From Nonomuraea cypriaca (GTDB taxonomy: Bacteria > Actinomycetota > Actinomycetes > Streptosporangiales > Streptosporangiaceae): a stretch of DNA of 58,378 bases. Where the stretch lies: positions 1 to 58,378 of the forward strand of contig NZ_JADOGI010000043.1 in NCBI RefSeq assembly GCF_015645445.1, given 5' to 3'. The notes beneath the pieces were generated by a model, which was given only the letters and a program-made list of their open reading frames with translations, was not told the origin of the DNA and searched no databases. Shown here piece by piece: positions 8,532 to 16,498 of the stretch. The translations under genes and the position numbers were made by a program. The first letter of the stretch is position 1. The number at the start of each line of letters is the position of its first letter.

Positions 8532-8629
8532 CAGGTGTCACTCCTTCGTGTTGCCGCGTACGCGAGCGTGTCGGCCCGCCCCTTGACGGGGAGGAGGGCG
8601 CGGGCGGGCTGGTCGACGTCAGCCATCGG

Positions 8630-8902
8630 TCAGGCCGCGCCCGGGGGGAGGACCTGGAGGACGGCGTCGGGCCACAACTCGGCTCGGAGGTCGGCGAGGG
8701 TGAGCAGGCGGTTGCCGAAGACGAACATGGGGGTCGTCTCCGTCATCACCGTCTCGTCCTCGTTCACCTCGGTGACGACGACCGCCCACCCGGCCAACGA
8801 GTCGATAGCACTGTTCACGTGGGATGGGGTGCGATTGAGCCGCACATTCCATCCCGGCTGGGCCGGGACGAACGAGACAGTGGCGCCGACTGCGAGCTGC
8901 AT
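8630..8902 (-). CDS. Hypothetical protein upstream of the tape measure gene
   Basis: 90 residues with a good AGAGGAG ribosome site before the ATG. The sequence looks beta-rich (LAVGATVSFVPAQPGWNVRL, then GWAVVVTEVNED), and no cysteine or catalytic motif is visible. By position it could be a small virion or tail-assembly protein, but nothing in the sequence proves this. Confidence 0.6.
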   Translation of the reverse strand: MQLAVGATVSFVPAQPGWNVRLNRTPSHVNSAIDSLAGWAVVVTEVNEDETVMTETTPMFVFGNRLLTLADLRAELWPDAVLQVLPPGAA

Positions 8903-8916
8903 GATTCAGGTCTCCT

Positions 8917-9201
8917 CTACTTGATCGCGATGCACGGGTCTTGGCAGGCCAGGTCCTGGTTGAGCGGGTACCTGCCGCCGAACCCGGACATCCGGCCGCG
9001 CACGATGCTCTCCACGGTGGTGTTGTCGTAGGCGGCGAGCTTCTCCATGGCGGCGATCTCGAACGCGGGCAGCTTCACGGTCATCTCGACCAGCTCGCAC
9101 GTGCAAGGGATCTGGCTGGCGGGGGGCTGGCCGGCGCCCGGCCGTTCGATGGTGTAGCCGTGGTTGATGCCGGGCGGGGTGCCGATCTTCGGGGTGGTCA
9201 C
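8917..9201 (-). CDS. Hypothetical protein of the tail-like block
   Basis: 94 residues from a GTG preceded by AAGGA. It contains four cysteines (CTCE and a CQDPC near the end), a Pro/Gly-rich N-terminus and a helix FEIAAMEKLAAYDNTTVESIVRGR that resembles a ribbon-helix-helix or CopG-like stretch. It sits 14 bp upstream of the next leftward gene, within the same presumed operon as the tape-measure protein. Function unknown. Confidence 0.6.
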   Translation of the reverse strand: MTTPKIGTPPGINHGYTIERPGAGQPPASQIPCTCELVEMTVKLPAFEIAAMEKLAAYDNTTVESIVRGRMSGFGGRYPLNQDLACQDPCIAIK

Positions 9202-9227
9202 GATGAGGTGTCCTTCCTGGTGGGTGG

Positions 9228-10076
9228 TTACTGCTGGACGGTCTGCGCCTGTAGGCGGGCGTCTCGCTCGCGTTCCTGACGCTGCCGTTCGCGGCGGGCG
9301 CGCAGGAGGGACACGTTGATGCCGAGCCGGGCGGCCAGGCGCTGATCCCGCTCCAACTCGCGCTGCGCCTGGGCCTTGGCCTCCTGCTCACGGAGATCGT
9401 GCAGTTCGACCACCTCGGGCGGGCGGCGCGGCATGTTGCGCGCCTTCAGCTCCCACCCGAGCCCTTCGTGGCCGCCGTTCATCTGGGCGTGCAGGCTGCG
9501 GAACTCGGAGACCAGCTCCTGGTTACGCGTTGCCATGGCCCATGCGTCCACGAGCCGCTCATCCTGGTTTTCGCGGGCTGCGGTGAGCAGCGCCCGAACC
9601 GTGGTCTGGTCGCCGAACTTGAGCGCGTCAGCGAGCATCGCCTGGCGCTGGTCGAACGTGGCGGTGCGGGCGTCCTTCAGCGCGGCCCGGAACGCGGTCT
9701 GCATCACCGCGGCGTCGGCCGGGCTGCTGCCGGCGTCGATGCCGGGCCCGGTCGGGAACTGCTGCTCCACGTGGTCGAGACGGGCCTGACGGCGGGCATA
9801 CAGGTTCTCGTGCAACGCCTGCAGAAGCTTGGCCTGCTCCTCGTAGGTGGCGTTCAGCTTCTCGACGCGTTCGAGGTCGGTCTTGATCGTCTCGTCGTCG
9901 CGGATGTGGTCGAGCTGCTTCGGCAGGATGTCGAGGACGGCGAGCGCGGCGGCGATGGCCGGGTCCTGCTTGGTGGCCGGTAGCGGGTCGGTGGAGTCGG
10001 CCGCGGGGATGAAGTCGAAGCCTTGCGCGGCGAAGTCGTACGGCGCCGGCTGCTGCTCGGGTGCGGGCTCGGTCAT
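9228..10076 (-). CDS. Coiled-coil protein of the tail-like block
   Basis: 282 residues from the ATG at 10076. After a Pro-rich N-terminus the protein is almost wholly helical and charged, with heptad-like stretches (LERVEKLNATYEEQAKLLQ; REQEAKAQAQRELERDQRLA) and an Arg/Glu-rich tail. This is compatible with a structural or scaffold protein of the tail-like cluster; no enzyme motif is present. The longer upstream reading frame is ignored because the ATG at 10076 marks the change to normal composition. Confidence 0.6.
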   Translation of the reverse strand: MTEPAPEQQPAPYDFAAQGFDFIPAADSTDPLPATKQDPAIAAALAVLDILPKQLDHIRDDETIKTDLERVEKLNATYEEQAKLLQALHENLYARRQARLDHVEQQFPTGPGIDAGSSPADAAVMQTAFRAALKDARTATFDQRQAMLADALKFGDQTTVRALLTAARENQDERLVDAWAMATRNQELVSEFRSLHAQMNGGHEGLGWELKARNMPRRPPEVVELHDLREQEAKAQAQRELERDQRLAARLGINVSLLRARRERQRQERERDARLQAQTVQQ

Positions 10077-10084
10077 TGGCGGGT

Positions 10085-10474
10085 CTACCTCCTTCTGGCC
10101 GCGATGAGGGCGGCGACGTCCTGGGCTCTCCACAGGCCGCGCCGCGGCTGCCGGTATCCGTGGCCGGTGAGCAGGCGGCGGGCGTGCCTGTCGGTCACGT
10201 CGAGCAGGCCGGCGGCGCGGTCTGTGGAGACGTACATGGAGGATGCGGGAATGTCCGGAGGTCGCGCGGAATCGTGTCCGGAAGGGGTGAGCGCCTGGGC
10301 GAGGGCGGCGGCCCTGAGATCGTCGAGCCAGACGGCGAGGCCGGGCGGGACTTGGGCGCCGGCGGCGCGGTGGCGGGCGAGCTGGTCGCGCAGGATGCGC
10401 CACACGGGCATCGCGTACTCGGCGGGTACGGCGACGCCGCCAGGCCGTGAAGAGGGGGCGTCAACGCTGGCCAT
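10085..10474 (-). CDS. HTH-containing hypothetical protein
   Basis: 129 residues. The C-terminal 50 residues (STDRAAGLLDVTDRHARRLL, then the wing-like GYRQPRRGLWRAQDVAALIA) resemble a MerR/excisionase-type helix-turn-helix. The N-terminal part is helical (VWRILRDQLARHRAAGAQVP). It may be a small DNA-binding regulator or a terminase small-subunit-like protein; the sequence does not decide between these. Confidence 0.55.
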   Translation of the reverse strand: MASVDAPSSRPGGVAVPAEYAMPVWRILRDQLARHRAAGAQVPPGLAVWLDDLRAAALAQALTPSGHDSARPPDIPASSMYVSTDRAAGLLDVTDRHARRLLTGHGYRQPRRGLWRAQDVAALIAARRR

Positions 10475-10644
10475 GATCGTCCGAGGTGACTGTGTGTGCC
10501 TGCATAACCATGCAATCGGGCTGCGATCTGTCCTCGTGTGTCCGCTTCTGGCGTGGCGTTCGCCGTCTCACAACGGGAGCGCAGGTCAACGCGTCGCCAC
10601 ACCCGACAGAATGAATGCACTGTCTGGTATAGCTCTGCAGGCGG

Positions 10645-10830
10645 TCACGCATCGTCATCCCGGCCCACGTCGTCGTCGGCGATGCCGAACCGCTTCCGGA
10701 CGCCCTCTGCCCAGATGTCGAGCTCCGCCCGGGTGCCCGGCTTCCCCTCGCCGCGGGCGAGGCGGGCGAGCCGCTCACCCTTCTGCAGCATGCGCAACGC
10801 CAGGCGGGCCCTGGCCAGCTTGCGCGCCAT
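10645..10830 (-). CDS. Small basic helical protein
   Basis: 61 residues from the ATG at 10830, which lies a few bases past the stop of the upstream gene and has GGAGG eight bases before it. A TTG at 10875 would extend it but overlaps the upstream gene by 41 bp. The protein is Arg/Leu-rich (ARKLARARLALRMLQKGERL) with an acidic tail. No family recognised. The 170 bp between this gene and 10474 hold no further feature I can support. Confidence 0.5.
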   Translation of the reverse strand: MARKLARARLALRMLQKGERLARLARGEGKPGTRAELDIWAEGVRKRFGIADDDVGRDDDA

Positions 10831-10834
10831 GTCG

Positions 10835-11494
10835 TCAGCCTCCGCGGGCCCGCCGGCGGGCGGTGTGCCAGTCAAGGATGTTCACCTCCAACGGATGCCG
10901 CGGCCGGGACAGGTCGCGCATGAGGGCGTCGCGGTAGGCGAATAGCCGATCCGACCGCGCCGAGACGGCTTCGAGCGCGGCCAGCTGGTCGAAGCCGCGG
11001 TCAAGGTCGGCGTGCGTCATGCGCTCCTTCATCGGATCCAAGGGCAGCTTGGCGAGCACGGTGGTGGTGAGGTGGAACGCCTGCTGCTTCGCGTTCTCGG
11101 CGTCCTGCCAGATGCGCCAGGCTTCCCACTTCACCGCGCGGCGCGCGTCCGCCAGGCGCCGCTCACGCCTCCTGAGCCCTCCCGCTGTGTCGTCCCGCAA
11201 CGAGGGGCCGGCCGCCGCGCACAGGGCCTCGGTGAGCTCCTGGACGCGGCCGGGGTCGAGCCCGTACGCGAGCGCGGCCAGGACCGAGCGCCGCGGCCGG
11301 CGCTGGCCTGCCTCCAACCGTTGGATCGTCGACCTGGCCACCGTCGACCGGCGCGCGAGCGGACGCGTGCCGACCCCGTACGCGGCCCGCAGGGAACGCA
11401 GCACCGCGCCCAGCGTGGCGGCCAGGCGCTCGCGCTCGACACCCTCGGGCACGTGGCCCGTCCACTTCTCGCACTTCGACCGGTCATCACGCAT
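10835..11494 (-). CDS. XRE-type HTH protein with helical C-terminal domain
   Basis: 219 residues. Residues ~25-80 form an XRE-like helix-turn-helix (RSLRAAYGVGTRPLARRSTV, then STIQRLEAGQRRPRRSVLAAL). The rest is a long charged helical region with a C-terminal segment LFAYRDALMRDLSRPRHPLE. It lies between the tail-like genes and the replication module and could be a regulator of either. The target is unknown. Confidence 0.7.
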   Translation of the reverse strand: MRDDRSKCEKWTGHVPEGVERERLAATLGAVLRSLRAAYGVGTRPLARRSTVARSTIQRLEAGQRRPRRSVLAALAYGLDPGRVQELTEALCAAAGPSLRDDTAGGLRRRERRLADARRAVKWEAWRIWQDAENAKQQAFHLTTTVLAKLPLDPMKERMTHADLDRGFDQLAALEAVSARSDRLFAYRDALMRDLSRPRHPLEVNILDWHTARRRARGG

Positions 11495-11617
11495 ACCGGC
11501 CGCCTAACGCGCGCCTGCACGCGAGACACCCGCAGACACCCCCGCCCGGGTGCCGGCCAGGGGTGGCCGATGTTTCTTCGCCGTGGGTTGCGGTTTGACC
11601 GGTCGAAGTGGTGGTCA

Positions 11618-11947
11618 TCAGCGGCTCGGGTGCGAGGTGAGCCCGCACAGGTTGCACTGGTATCCGGCAGGTGGCGTGTCGTTGCAGTTCTGGCATAGGG
11701 GGCCGTCGCCGGTGAGGGCGTCGATGGGGACCTCGAACACGTGGGCCAGGGCGAACAGCATGTCCACGGTGACGGCCTGCTTGAAGCCCTTCTCCTGCTT
11801 GGCGACCACTGAACGGGCGGTGGGTCGGCCTGCTTCGGTGAGGAGGTCGGCAAGCTTCTGCGCGGTCCAGCCTCTTTGAAGCCGGAGCAGGCGCGCATTC
11901 CGGAACACGGCCTTGGTGGGGTCGGTGAAACGGGAGGTCGTGGTCAT
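11618..11947 (-). CDS. XRE-type HTH protein with C-terminal zinc ribbon
   Basis: 109 residues. Residues 15-75 form an XRE-like domain (RLQRGWTAQKLADLLTEAGR, then SVVAKQEKGFKQAVTVDMLF and ALAHVFEVPIDAL). The C-terminus carries CQNC...CNLC, a likely zinc ribbon. Its ATG overlaps the stop of the upstream gene (ATGA on the minus strand). It is probably a transcription regulator of the element. The 123 bp after it (11495-11617) show no gene. Confidence 0.7.
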   Translation of the reverse strand: MTTTSRFTDPTKAVFRNARLLRLQRGWTAQKLADLLTEAGRPTARSVVAKQEKGFKQAVTVDMLFALAHVFEVPIDALTGDGPLCQNCNDTPPAGYQCNLCGLTSHPSR

Positions 11948-12183
11948 GCTGCGTTGGCCTCCGTGATGGGGGTGAGCCGGTAGCTCGGCTTGGGCGAGCT
12001 GGTGGTGCAGTGGGCGACGCGGGATCCGGACCGGTTGCCGTCGCGGCCGGCCCCGTGCGTGTGCCGGGAACCACAGAACGGGCAGGACGGGATGATCCAC
12101 AGCCAGGGGCCGTTACGGCGTCGGGGCGGGGTGAGGATGGCGGGCGCTTCGGTGGTGCGGGTGATGGTCGCTGAGGGGGTCAC
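11944..12183 (-). CDS. Small zinc-finger-like protein
   Basis: 79 residues from the GTG at 12183. The key segment is CPFCGSRHTHGAG, with a further Cys/His pair (VAHCTT) about 20 residues on, consistent with a small zinc-binding fold. It is coupled to the downstream XRE gene by a 4-bp overlap. Such short Cys/His proteins are common in actinobacterial mobile elements, but their roles are unknown. Confidence 0.6.
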   Translation of the reverse strand: MTPSATITRTTEAPAILTPPRRRNGPWLWIIPSCPFCGSRHTHGAGRDGNRSGSRVAHCTTSSPKPSYRLTPITEANAA

Positions 12184-12194
12184 GATGGGTCCTT

Positions 12195-12551
12195 TCAGGG
12201 GGTCGTTGCGTTGGCGGTGGCCGCCGCACAAACGGCGTCGTAGACGGCTTCGTCGGCCGTCACGGCGTCCCGTTGCCGCTTGTGGAAGGCGCGCGCGTAC
12301 CGGTCCTCTCGGGCCATGTGAGGTACGGCCCGGTCCTTCTGTCGTGACGTACAGGAGCGGCCGGGGTTGGCCTTGCACTTCGGACAGGTGAAATCGAGTA
12401 CGCGGGGTTCGGGGTGGTTGGCGAAGTAGGCGGCTCGGGCTCCGAGGCCGGCCACGAGGGCGAGCCGTTCCGGGGTCTGCCGGGAAAGATCGTTGCGGAT
12501 GTCGTAGAGGGCGACATTGAGGGGCGGCGGCCAGGCGTCCATCGTGGTCAT
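12195..12551 (-). CDS. Phage-type zinc finger DNA-binding protein
   Basis: 118 residues. The middle has the signature CPKCKANPGRSC followed by HMAREDRYARA, matching the small zinc-finger domain often annotated in actinophage and element proteins. The N-terminal half is a short helical region (LSRQTPERLALVAGLGARAA). It ends 12 bp before the next leftward gene and starts just after the repeat region that follows the replication gene. Confidence 0.7.
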   Translation of the reverse strand: MTTMDAWPPPLNVALYDIRNDLSRQTPERLALVAGLGARAAYFANHPEPRVLDFTCPKCKANPGRSCTSRQKDRAVPHMAREDRYARAFHKRQRDAVTADEAVYDAVCAAATANATTP

Positions 12552-12579
12552 GTGTGCGCTCCGAGGGTTGCGGGTTTTC

Positions 12580-12717
12580 GCTGGTCAGCGGGGGTGTGCA
12601 GGGTCGCGTTCGTGTTTGTGCTGGTCAGTGGGGGTGTGCAGGGTTGTGCATGGTTTTCCGGTTTCCTCTACACGTGCGCGTATGGAGATTTATGGGGAAA
12701 CCCTGCACAACCCTGCA
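12580..12717. repeat. Iteron-like repeats beside the replication gene
   Basis: A 25-bp unit (starting GCTGGTCAG, ending TGTGCAGGGT) occurs at 12580-12604 and, with one mismatch, at 12620-12644, exactly 40 bp apart. TGCAGGGTTGTGCA at 12637-12650 has a perfect inverted copy at 12704-12717 across a more AT-rich 53-bp spacer. The block lies between the zinc-finger gene and the 3' end of the Prim-Pol/helicase gene, and no gene fits in it. It is a candidate replication origin or operator. Confidence 0.75.
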
Positions 12718-12726
12718 TGCCGCAGG

Positions 12727-15195
12727 TCAGGGCGTTTTCCAACTTTCGTTGTCAACTACGAGTTGCATTCCGAGATAAGCCATCCCTGCGCTCCTCTTCT
12801 TCTTCTCCTGGCCGCGCTTACCCATCGACTCGGCGAACGCCTTCTCCGATCCCGGCCCGCCCTCTTCGCCCGTGGCGTAACGCCACTGATTCCAGGCGGT
12901 GTACAGGTCGTGCGCCTTCACGAAGCCCTGCGGGTTCTTCTCCGTCTTTTCCTGCAGGAAGCGGCCCAGGGCGTCGCTGTCGTCCTGGTAAGCCTGCGTG
13001 CGCTCCTGTACGGCCTCGGGCGGGTTCAGGCCGTGCTGCTGGTAGTCGAGCCATCCCTGATAGGCCCAGGCGAGGATGGTGGACGCTGCGGCCTTCAGCC
13101 GGTCGGACAGGCCGCTGTCCTGTTCGTTCTTCGGGATGCTGACGTCGAATGGGACCACCAGGAGACGGCGCCAGACGGCGGGGTCGTCGCCGGACACGGC
13201 CGGCAGGTGGTTCGTCAGCATGATCAGGGTGTGCGAGGGGTCGAAGCTGATCGGATCCTTATGCATCAGGTTCGCCTCGATCGGGTCGCCGCCCGTGAGG
13301 CGCTTCATCGTGGCTTCGGCGAAACGCCGGTGCTTCTCCGTCTCGCTGCAGAAGACGAGGCGGGCGCCGCGGAGCCGCATCTTGAAGGTGCGGTGCTGCT
13401 CGTGCTTGGACTCCATGAGCATGGCGGGGTCGATCTCTATGGCGTAGTCGCCGAACGCGGCCATGAGCGCGTCGCGGAGGGTGCCCTTACCGTTGGCGCC
13501 GGTCCCGGTGAAGATCAGCATGACGTGTTCGGTGACCTTGCCGAGCATGGCGTAACCGAACACACGCTGTACGAACGCGCGCACGTCCGCGCTGGGTAGG
13601 ACGCGCTTCAGAAACGCGTCCCACTCGGCGCTGAGTTCGTCAGTGAGCGCGGCCCCCGCAACCTTCGTGATCAGGTCGGCCTGGCTGTTCTTGTGGATGG
13701 TGCTTGTGCTCAGGTTGAGGGTGCCGGCCGGGGTGTTGAACAGGTACGGGTCGGCGTCCAGCGCGCTGACCGATGTGGTGATGGGCGGGAGGGCGGCGGC
13801 GAACTTGAGCATGCCCTCGGTGCCGGACGCGTTCTCCGCCTTGCGGGCGTCCTTGTACAGGTCGTCGCTGTCCTGCCCGGCCGGAAGCTTCGACACCTCT
13901 GCGAGGGCGCTCTTGATGGTCTTCACGGCGGCCTCAAGGTCGGCGCGCTGGTCGTCGGCGGCCCACCGGGCGCCGTCCCATCGGTGCCAGCCGAGCCGGT
14001 GCACGTGGCGCAGCTGCTCGGCGTGCTCGGCGACGAACCGTTCAGCCATACGGAGATGTCCGCGATGCTGAACGACCTTCTTGGCCGTCTCCTCAGGGTG
14101 CAGCTGCAGGACGGGCGCGAGGTTGCCGTCGACGCCGGGAACGCTGTGTAGGCGTGTCTCCCGCCTGGTGCCGTACCCGTCCGCGTACAGGGCCTTGCCC
14201 GCCGCGGAGTGGTCGCCGCCGTATTCGAGGACGGCCAGGGCGCCGAACCGGTCGTACGGCCTCTCAGCCTCCAAGGGGTAGACGCTGGTCGACCAGGTGT
14301 AGAAGTTGTCGGCGCCGCCTTTCCCGGTTGTCGCCGAGATGCCGGTGTTCTTGCCCGGCCTGCGCCAGTAGGTGATGCCTGCAGAGTCGGTGTGCAGGCG
14401 CGTCCAGCCGCGCGGGGCCAGGAACTCGTCCCAGGTGGTGCGGGCGTTGTAGTCGGTGCCCGGGGATATCCCGTCTTCGTCGTCCCACGCGGGCGCAGGC
14501 TGCGAGAACAGGGTGCTGACGGGGGCGGCCGAGGCCTCGCCCGCGGTCGGCATCTGGTCGAGCGTGGCCGCCAGGCGGTGCAGCTGGTCGCGCTCAGCCG
14601 GGGTGACGGCCGCGATCGACGCGAATCCGCCCTTCAGGAGCGTCCACACCCCGCCGGGAATGTCCGGGTGGGTGCGTCCGCCGGACGGGGGAACCACCAC
14701 GAACCCGCCCTCGGCGCGCGTCTCGATCAACACCTTGATCTTGTGGTCGGGGTTTTCGGCCAGTTCCTCGGGGGTGGCTGGCCGGGATGCGAGCCGCGTG
14801 TTCCTGGCCGGCGCGCCGTCGATGCGCATGAAGGTGCGCAGCCCGCCGGATGGGCTCTGGTCGAGGTATCCGGCGATGACGCGCCGCCACAGGTCGCCGA
14901 GTCCGGACGCGTCCGCGAGCGTGCCGAAGTCGTGGGCGACGTTCTCGGCGACCGCCCGGCCCTCGAACTCGAAGAACTCCAGGTTCCCGGACGCTGCCCC
15001 GCACACCACGCCGAGCCCGTCGAACCGGCCCGGGGCGAACCAGGTGTCGAGCTGGTCGACGTCGGGCCGCGGTTCGCTCCCGCCGGCGGCCGTGTACTGG
15101 CGCCACTTCACCGCGGGGGCTTTGCCGGGCCCGGCCGGGATGGGGCACAGTCCGGCGCTGTGGGCGGTTCGGGCGGCGTCGTGCAGGTGGTTCAC
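12727..15195 (-). CDS. Prim-Pol / SF3 helicase replication protein
   Basis: 822 residues. The N-terminal ~200 residues form a bifunctional primase-polymerase domain (GLGVVCGAASGNLEFFEFEG, SPSGGLRTFMRI, IETRAEGGFVVVPPS); the acidic positions are Glu rather than the usual Asp. The C-terminal half is a D5/P4-type superfamily 3 helicase with Walker A GTGANGKGT, B motif ARLVFCSETEKHRRF, C motif HTLIMLTNHLP and the arginine-finger segment VWRRLLVVPF, then a small C-terminal domain. Proteins of this kind replicate P4-like satellites and Prim-Pol-type actinomycete integrative elements. Repeats suited to origin binding lie just downstream. Confidence 0.9.
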   Translation of the reverse strand: MNHLHDAARTAHSAGLCPIPAGPGKAPAVKWRQYTAAGGSEPRPDVDQLDTWFAPGRFDGLGVVCGAASGNLEFFEFEGRAVAENVAHDFGTLADASGLGDLWRRVIAGYLDQSPSGGLRTFMRIDGAPARNTRLASRPATPEELAENPDHKIKVLIETRAEGGFVVVPPSGGRTHPDIPGGVWTLLKGGFASIAAVTPAERDQLHRLAATLDQMPTAGEASAAPVSTLFSQPAPAWDDEDGISPGTDYNARTTWDEFLAPRGWTRLHTDSAGITYWRRPGKNTGISATTGKGGADNFYTWSTSVYPLEAERPYDRFGALAVLEYGGDHSAAGKALYADGYGTRRETRLHSVPGVDGNLAPVLQLHPEETAKKVVQHRGHLRMAERFVAEHAEQLRHVHRLGWHRWDGARWAADDQRADLEAAVKTIKSALAEVSKLPAGQDSDDLYKDARKAENASGTEGMLKFAAALPPITTSVSALDADPYLFNTPAGTLNLSTSTIHKNSQADLITKVAGAALTDELSAEWDAFLKRVLPSADVRAFVQRVFGYAMLGKVTEHVMLIFTGTGANGKGTLRDALMAAFGDYAIEIDPAMLMESKHEQHRTFKMRLRGARLVFCSETEKHRRFAEATMKRLTGGDPIEANLMHKDPISFDPSHTLIMLTNHLPAVSGDDPAVWRRLLVVPFDVSIPKNEQDSGLSDRLKAAASTILAWAYQGWLDYQQHGLNPPEAVQERTQAYQDDSDALGRFLQEKTEKNPQGFVKAHDLYTAWNQWRYATGEEGGPGSEKAFAESMGKRGQEKKKRSAGMAYLGMQLVVDNESWKTP

Positions 15196-15264
15196 GCGTG
15201 CTCCTATGTGGACCCCTGCAGCGCTGTACCATCGGCGGGTAGACGCTGAGGGGCGTTGGGTTCG

Positions 15265-15299
15265 GGACGGGCCCGCGGATGGTCACCGCGGGCCCGTCC
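15265..15299 (-). terminator. Strong stem-loop after the excisionase gene
   Basis: A perfect 14-bp stem (GGACGGGCCCGCGG at 15265-15278, complement at 15286-15299) with a 7-nt loop lies about 30 bp past the excisionase stop and 70 bp before the replication gene start. It has no T-run. It could terminate the excisionase transcript or regulate read-through into the replication gene. Confidence 0.6.
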
Positions 15300-15329
15300 G
15301 GCTGTCCGGGGACGGGATACACAGGAGGG

Positions 15330-15584
15330 TCAGGCGGTACGCCTGAACGCCAGCTCATCGTTGGCGCGCTGATCGTCCAGCCACGCGTCGATCTCGCTCT
15401 TCCACGCGACCAGCCGGCGGCCCTGCCGCCAGAGCGGCGGCGCGTCGTCGCCGCCGACGTGGCGGAGGTAGCGGAGGGTGTTCTCAGTGCGCCGGACGTA
15501 TTCGGCGACCTCCGGGAGCAGCATCAGCTTGTCGTCCGCGGGGCGCGTGCTGGGGGTACGCCGGGACGCGTGTGTAGTCTTCAA
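15330..15584 (-). CDS. xis: Excisionase-like HTH_17 protein
   Basis: 84 residues. The core (LLPEVAEYVRRTENTLRYLR, then RRLVAWKSEIDAWLDDQ) is a MerR/HTH_17 winged helix of the excisionase type. In integrative elements such proteins bend the attachment-site DNA and steer the integrase towards excision. It lies upstream of the replication gene on the same strand and is divergent from the XRE-integrase pair. Confidence 0.85.
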   Translation of the reverse strand: MKTTHASRRTPSTRPADDKLMLLPEVAEYVRRTENTLRYLRHVGGDDAPPLWRQGRRLVAWKSEIDAWLDDQRANDELAFRRTA

Positions 15585-15629
15585 CGTGGACCCTTCCTGT
15601 GCTGGTCAAACGGCTCGGATTGGTTCTCG

Positions 15630-15672
15630 CGGCCTGGCAGGGGGATGTTTGGCGACTAGCCCTGCCGGGCCG
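15630..15672. promoter_or_regulatory. Inverted repeat in the xis / XRE divergent region
   Basis: Arms CGGCCTGGCAGGG (15630-15642) and CCCTGCCGGGCCG (15660-15672) match with one mismatch across 17 bp. The repeat sits between the divergent excisionase and XRE genes (15585-15748), where their promoters should be. It is a plausible operator for the XRE protein encoded downstream, or a hairpin in one leader. Confidence 0.5.
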
Positions 15673-15748
15673 TTCTTGCGTGGATATACGGTTTTGAAGA
15701 TCGTGTTCCTTCAGTTCCTTATCTAACAGGATCTACGACAGCCATGCA

Positions 15749-16495
15749 ATGCCATGTTTACGCAGCATCTGCAAAGCGTTATATTCGGTGGCTGTGGCAG
15801 ACGAACCCAACCCGCACGCGCTGTGGGAGCACAACTTCATCCAGCAGATGAAGCTGCTTCGCGAGGCGCGCAAGATGACGCAGACCGACCTTGCCCGTGA
15901 GCTGAAGGCGTTCGGCCTGCCGTTCCACCAGCCGACCGTGCAGCGCATCGAGAACGGTGAGCGGCCGGTACGGCTCAACGAGGCGCACCTGATCGCCCGC
16001 GTGCTCGGGGTGGACGTCCAATCCATGGCGGCCAACTCGACGCCCAACGCGGAGCGCGAGATCCGGTATGCGGTCGATCAGCTTCGCATCACGTCAAGCA
16101 CGCAGGCGAACGCCCTCCGGGAAGACCATTTCCGCGAGTGGCTTGAAGACGTCGAGGTGCTCGTCCTCGTTCTGGGCCTCCGGGTGCCGGCAGATGCGGA
16201 AAGCCTGGAAGACCTAGACCCGGTGGCCGCCTGGGGGATGGTGTGGGCGATGAAGGCGCTGTACGCCTTCGAGCAACTGCTGAGCCTGTGGCAGGGACTC
16301 GACCGCATCGGTGGCAGGTTCGACTACGTCGACACCGAAGGCCCGACTCCATGGCCCGTGCCGGAAATCACTGACACCCTCTTCCACTGGCGAGAGCTGT
16401 TCCAAGACGACGCGATAGCCAAAGCCATCTACGACACCTCCCGCGAGGTCTACAGCACCTATCCGGTTGGCCGTGAGCAGGAGACGGAGGGCTGA
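15749..16495 (+). CDS. XRE-family regulator preceding the integrase
   Basis: Up to 248 residues; the start could also be the GTG at 15788, as neither site has a clear ribosome site. The N-terminus is an XRE helix-turn-helix (KLLREARKMTQTDLARELKA, then PTVQRIENGERPVRLNEAHL). The remainder is a helical domain with no recognised motif. The stop lies 3 bp before the integrase ATG, so the two are co-transcribed. It is likely the element's maintenance regulator, controlling excision genes. Confidence 0.75.
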   Translation: MPCLRSICKALYSVAVADEPNPHALWEHNFIQQMKLLREARKMTQTDLARELKAFGLPFHQPTVQRIENGERPVRLNEAHLIARVLGVDVQSMAANSTPNAEREIRYAVDQLRITSSTQANALREDHFREWLEDVEVLVLVLGLRVPADAESLEDLDPVAAWGMVWAMKALYAFEQLLSLWQGLDRIGGRFDYVDTEGPTPWPVPEITDTLFHWRELFQDDAIAKAIYDTSREVYSTYPVGREQETEG

Positions 16496-16498
16496 TCG

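Noticed and set aside
12727..15195. Prim-Pol with Glu in place of Asp at catalytic positions as a sign of inactivation
   Set aside because: EFE and IETR variants are usual in the P4-like Prim-Pol group as far as I know, and the helicase motifs are intact.
15741..15756. GCCATG repeated at 10-bp spacing near the XRE start, resembling the right element's array
   Set aside because: Only two copies, and the core differs from TGYWYC; not enough to call the same system.
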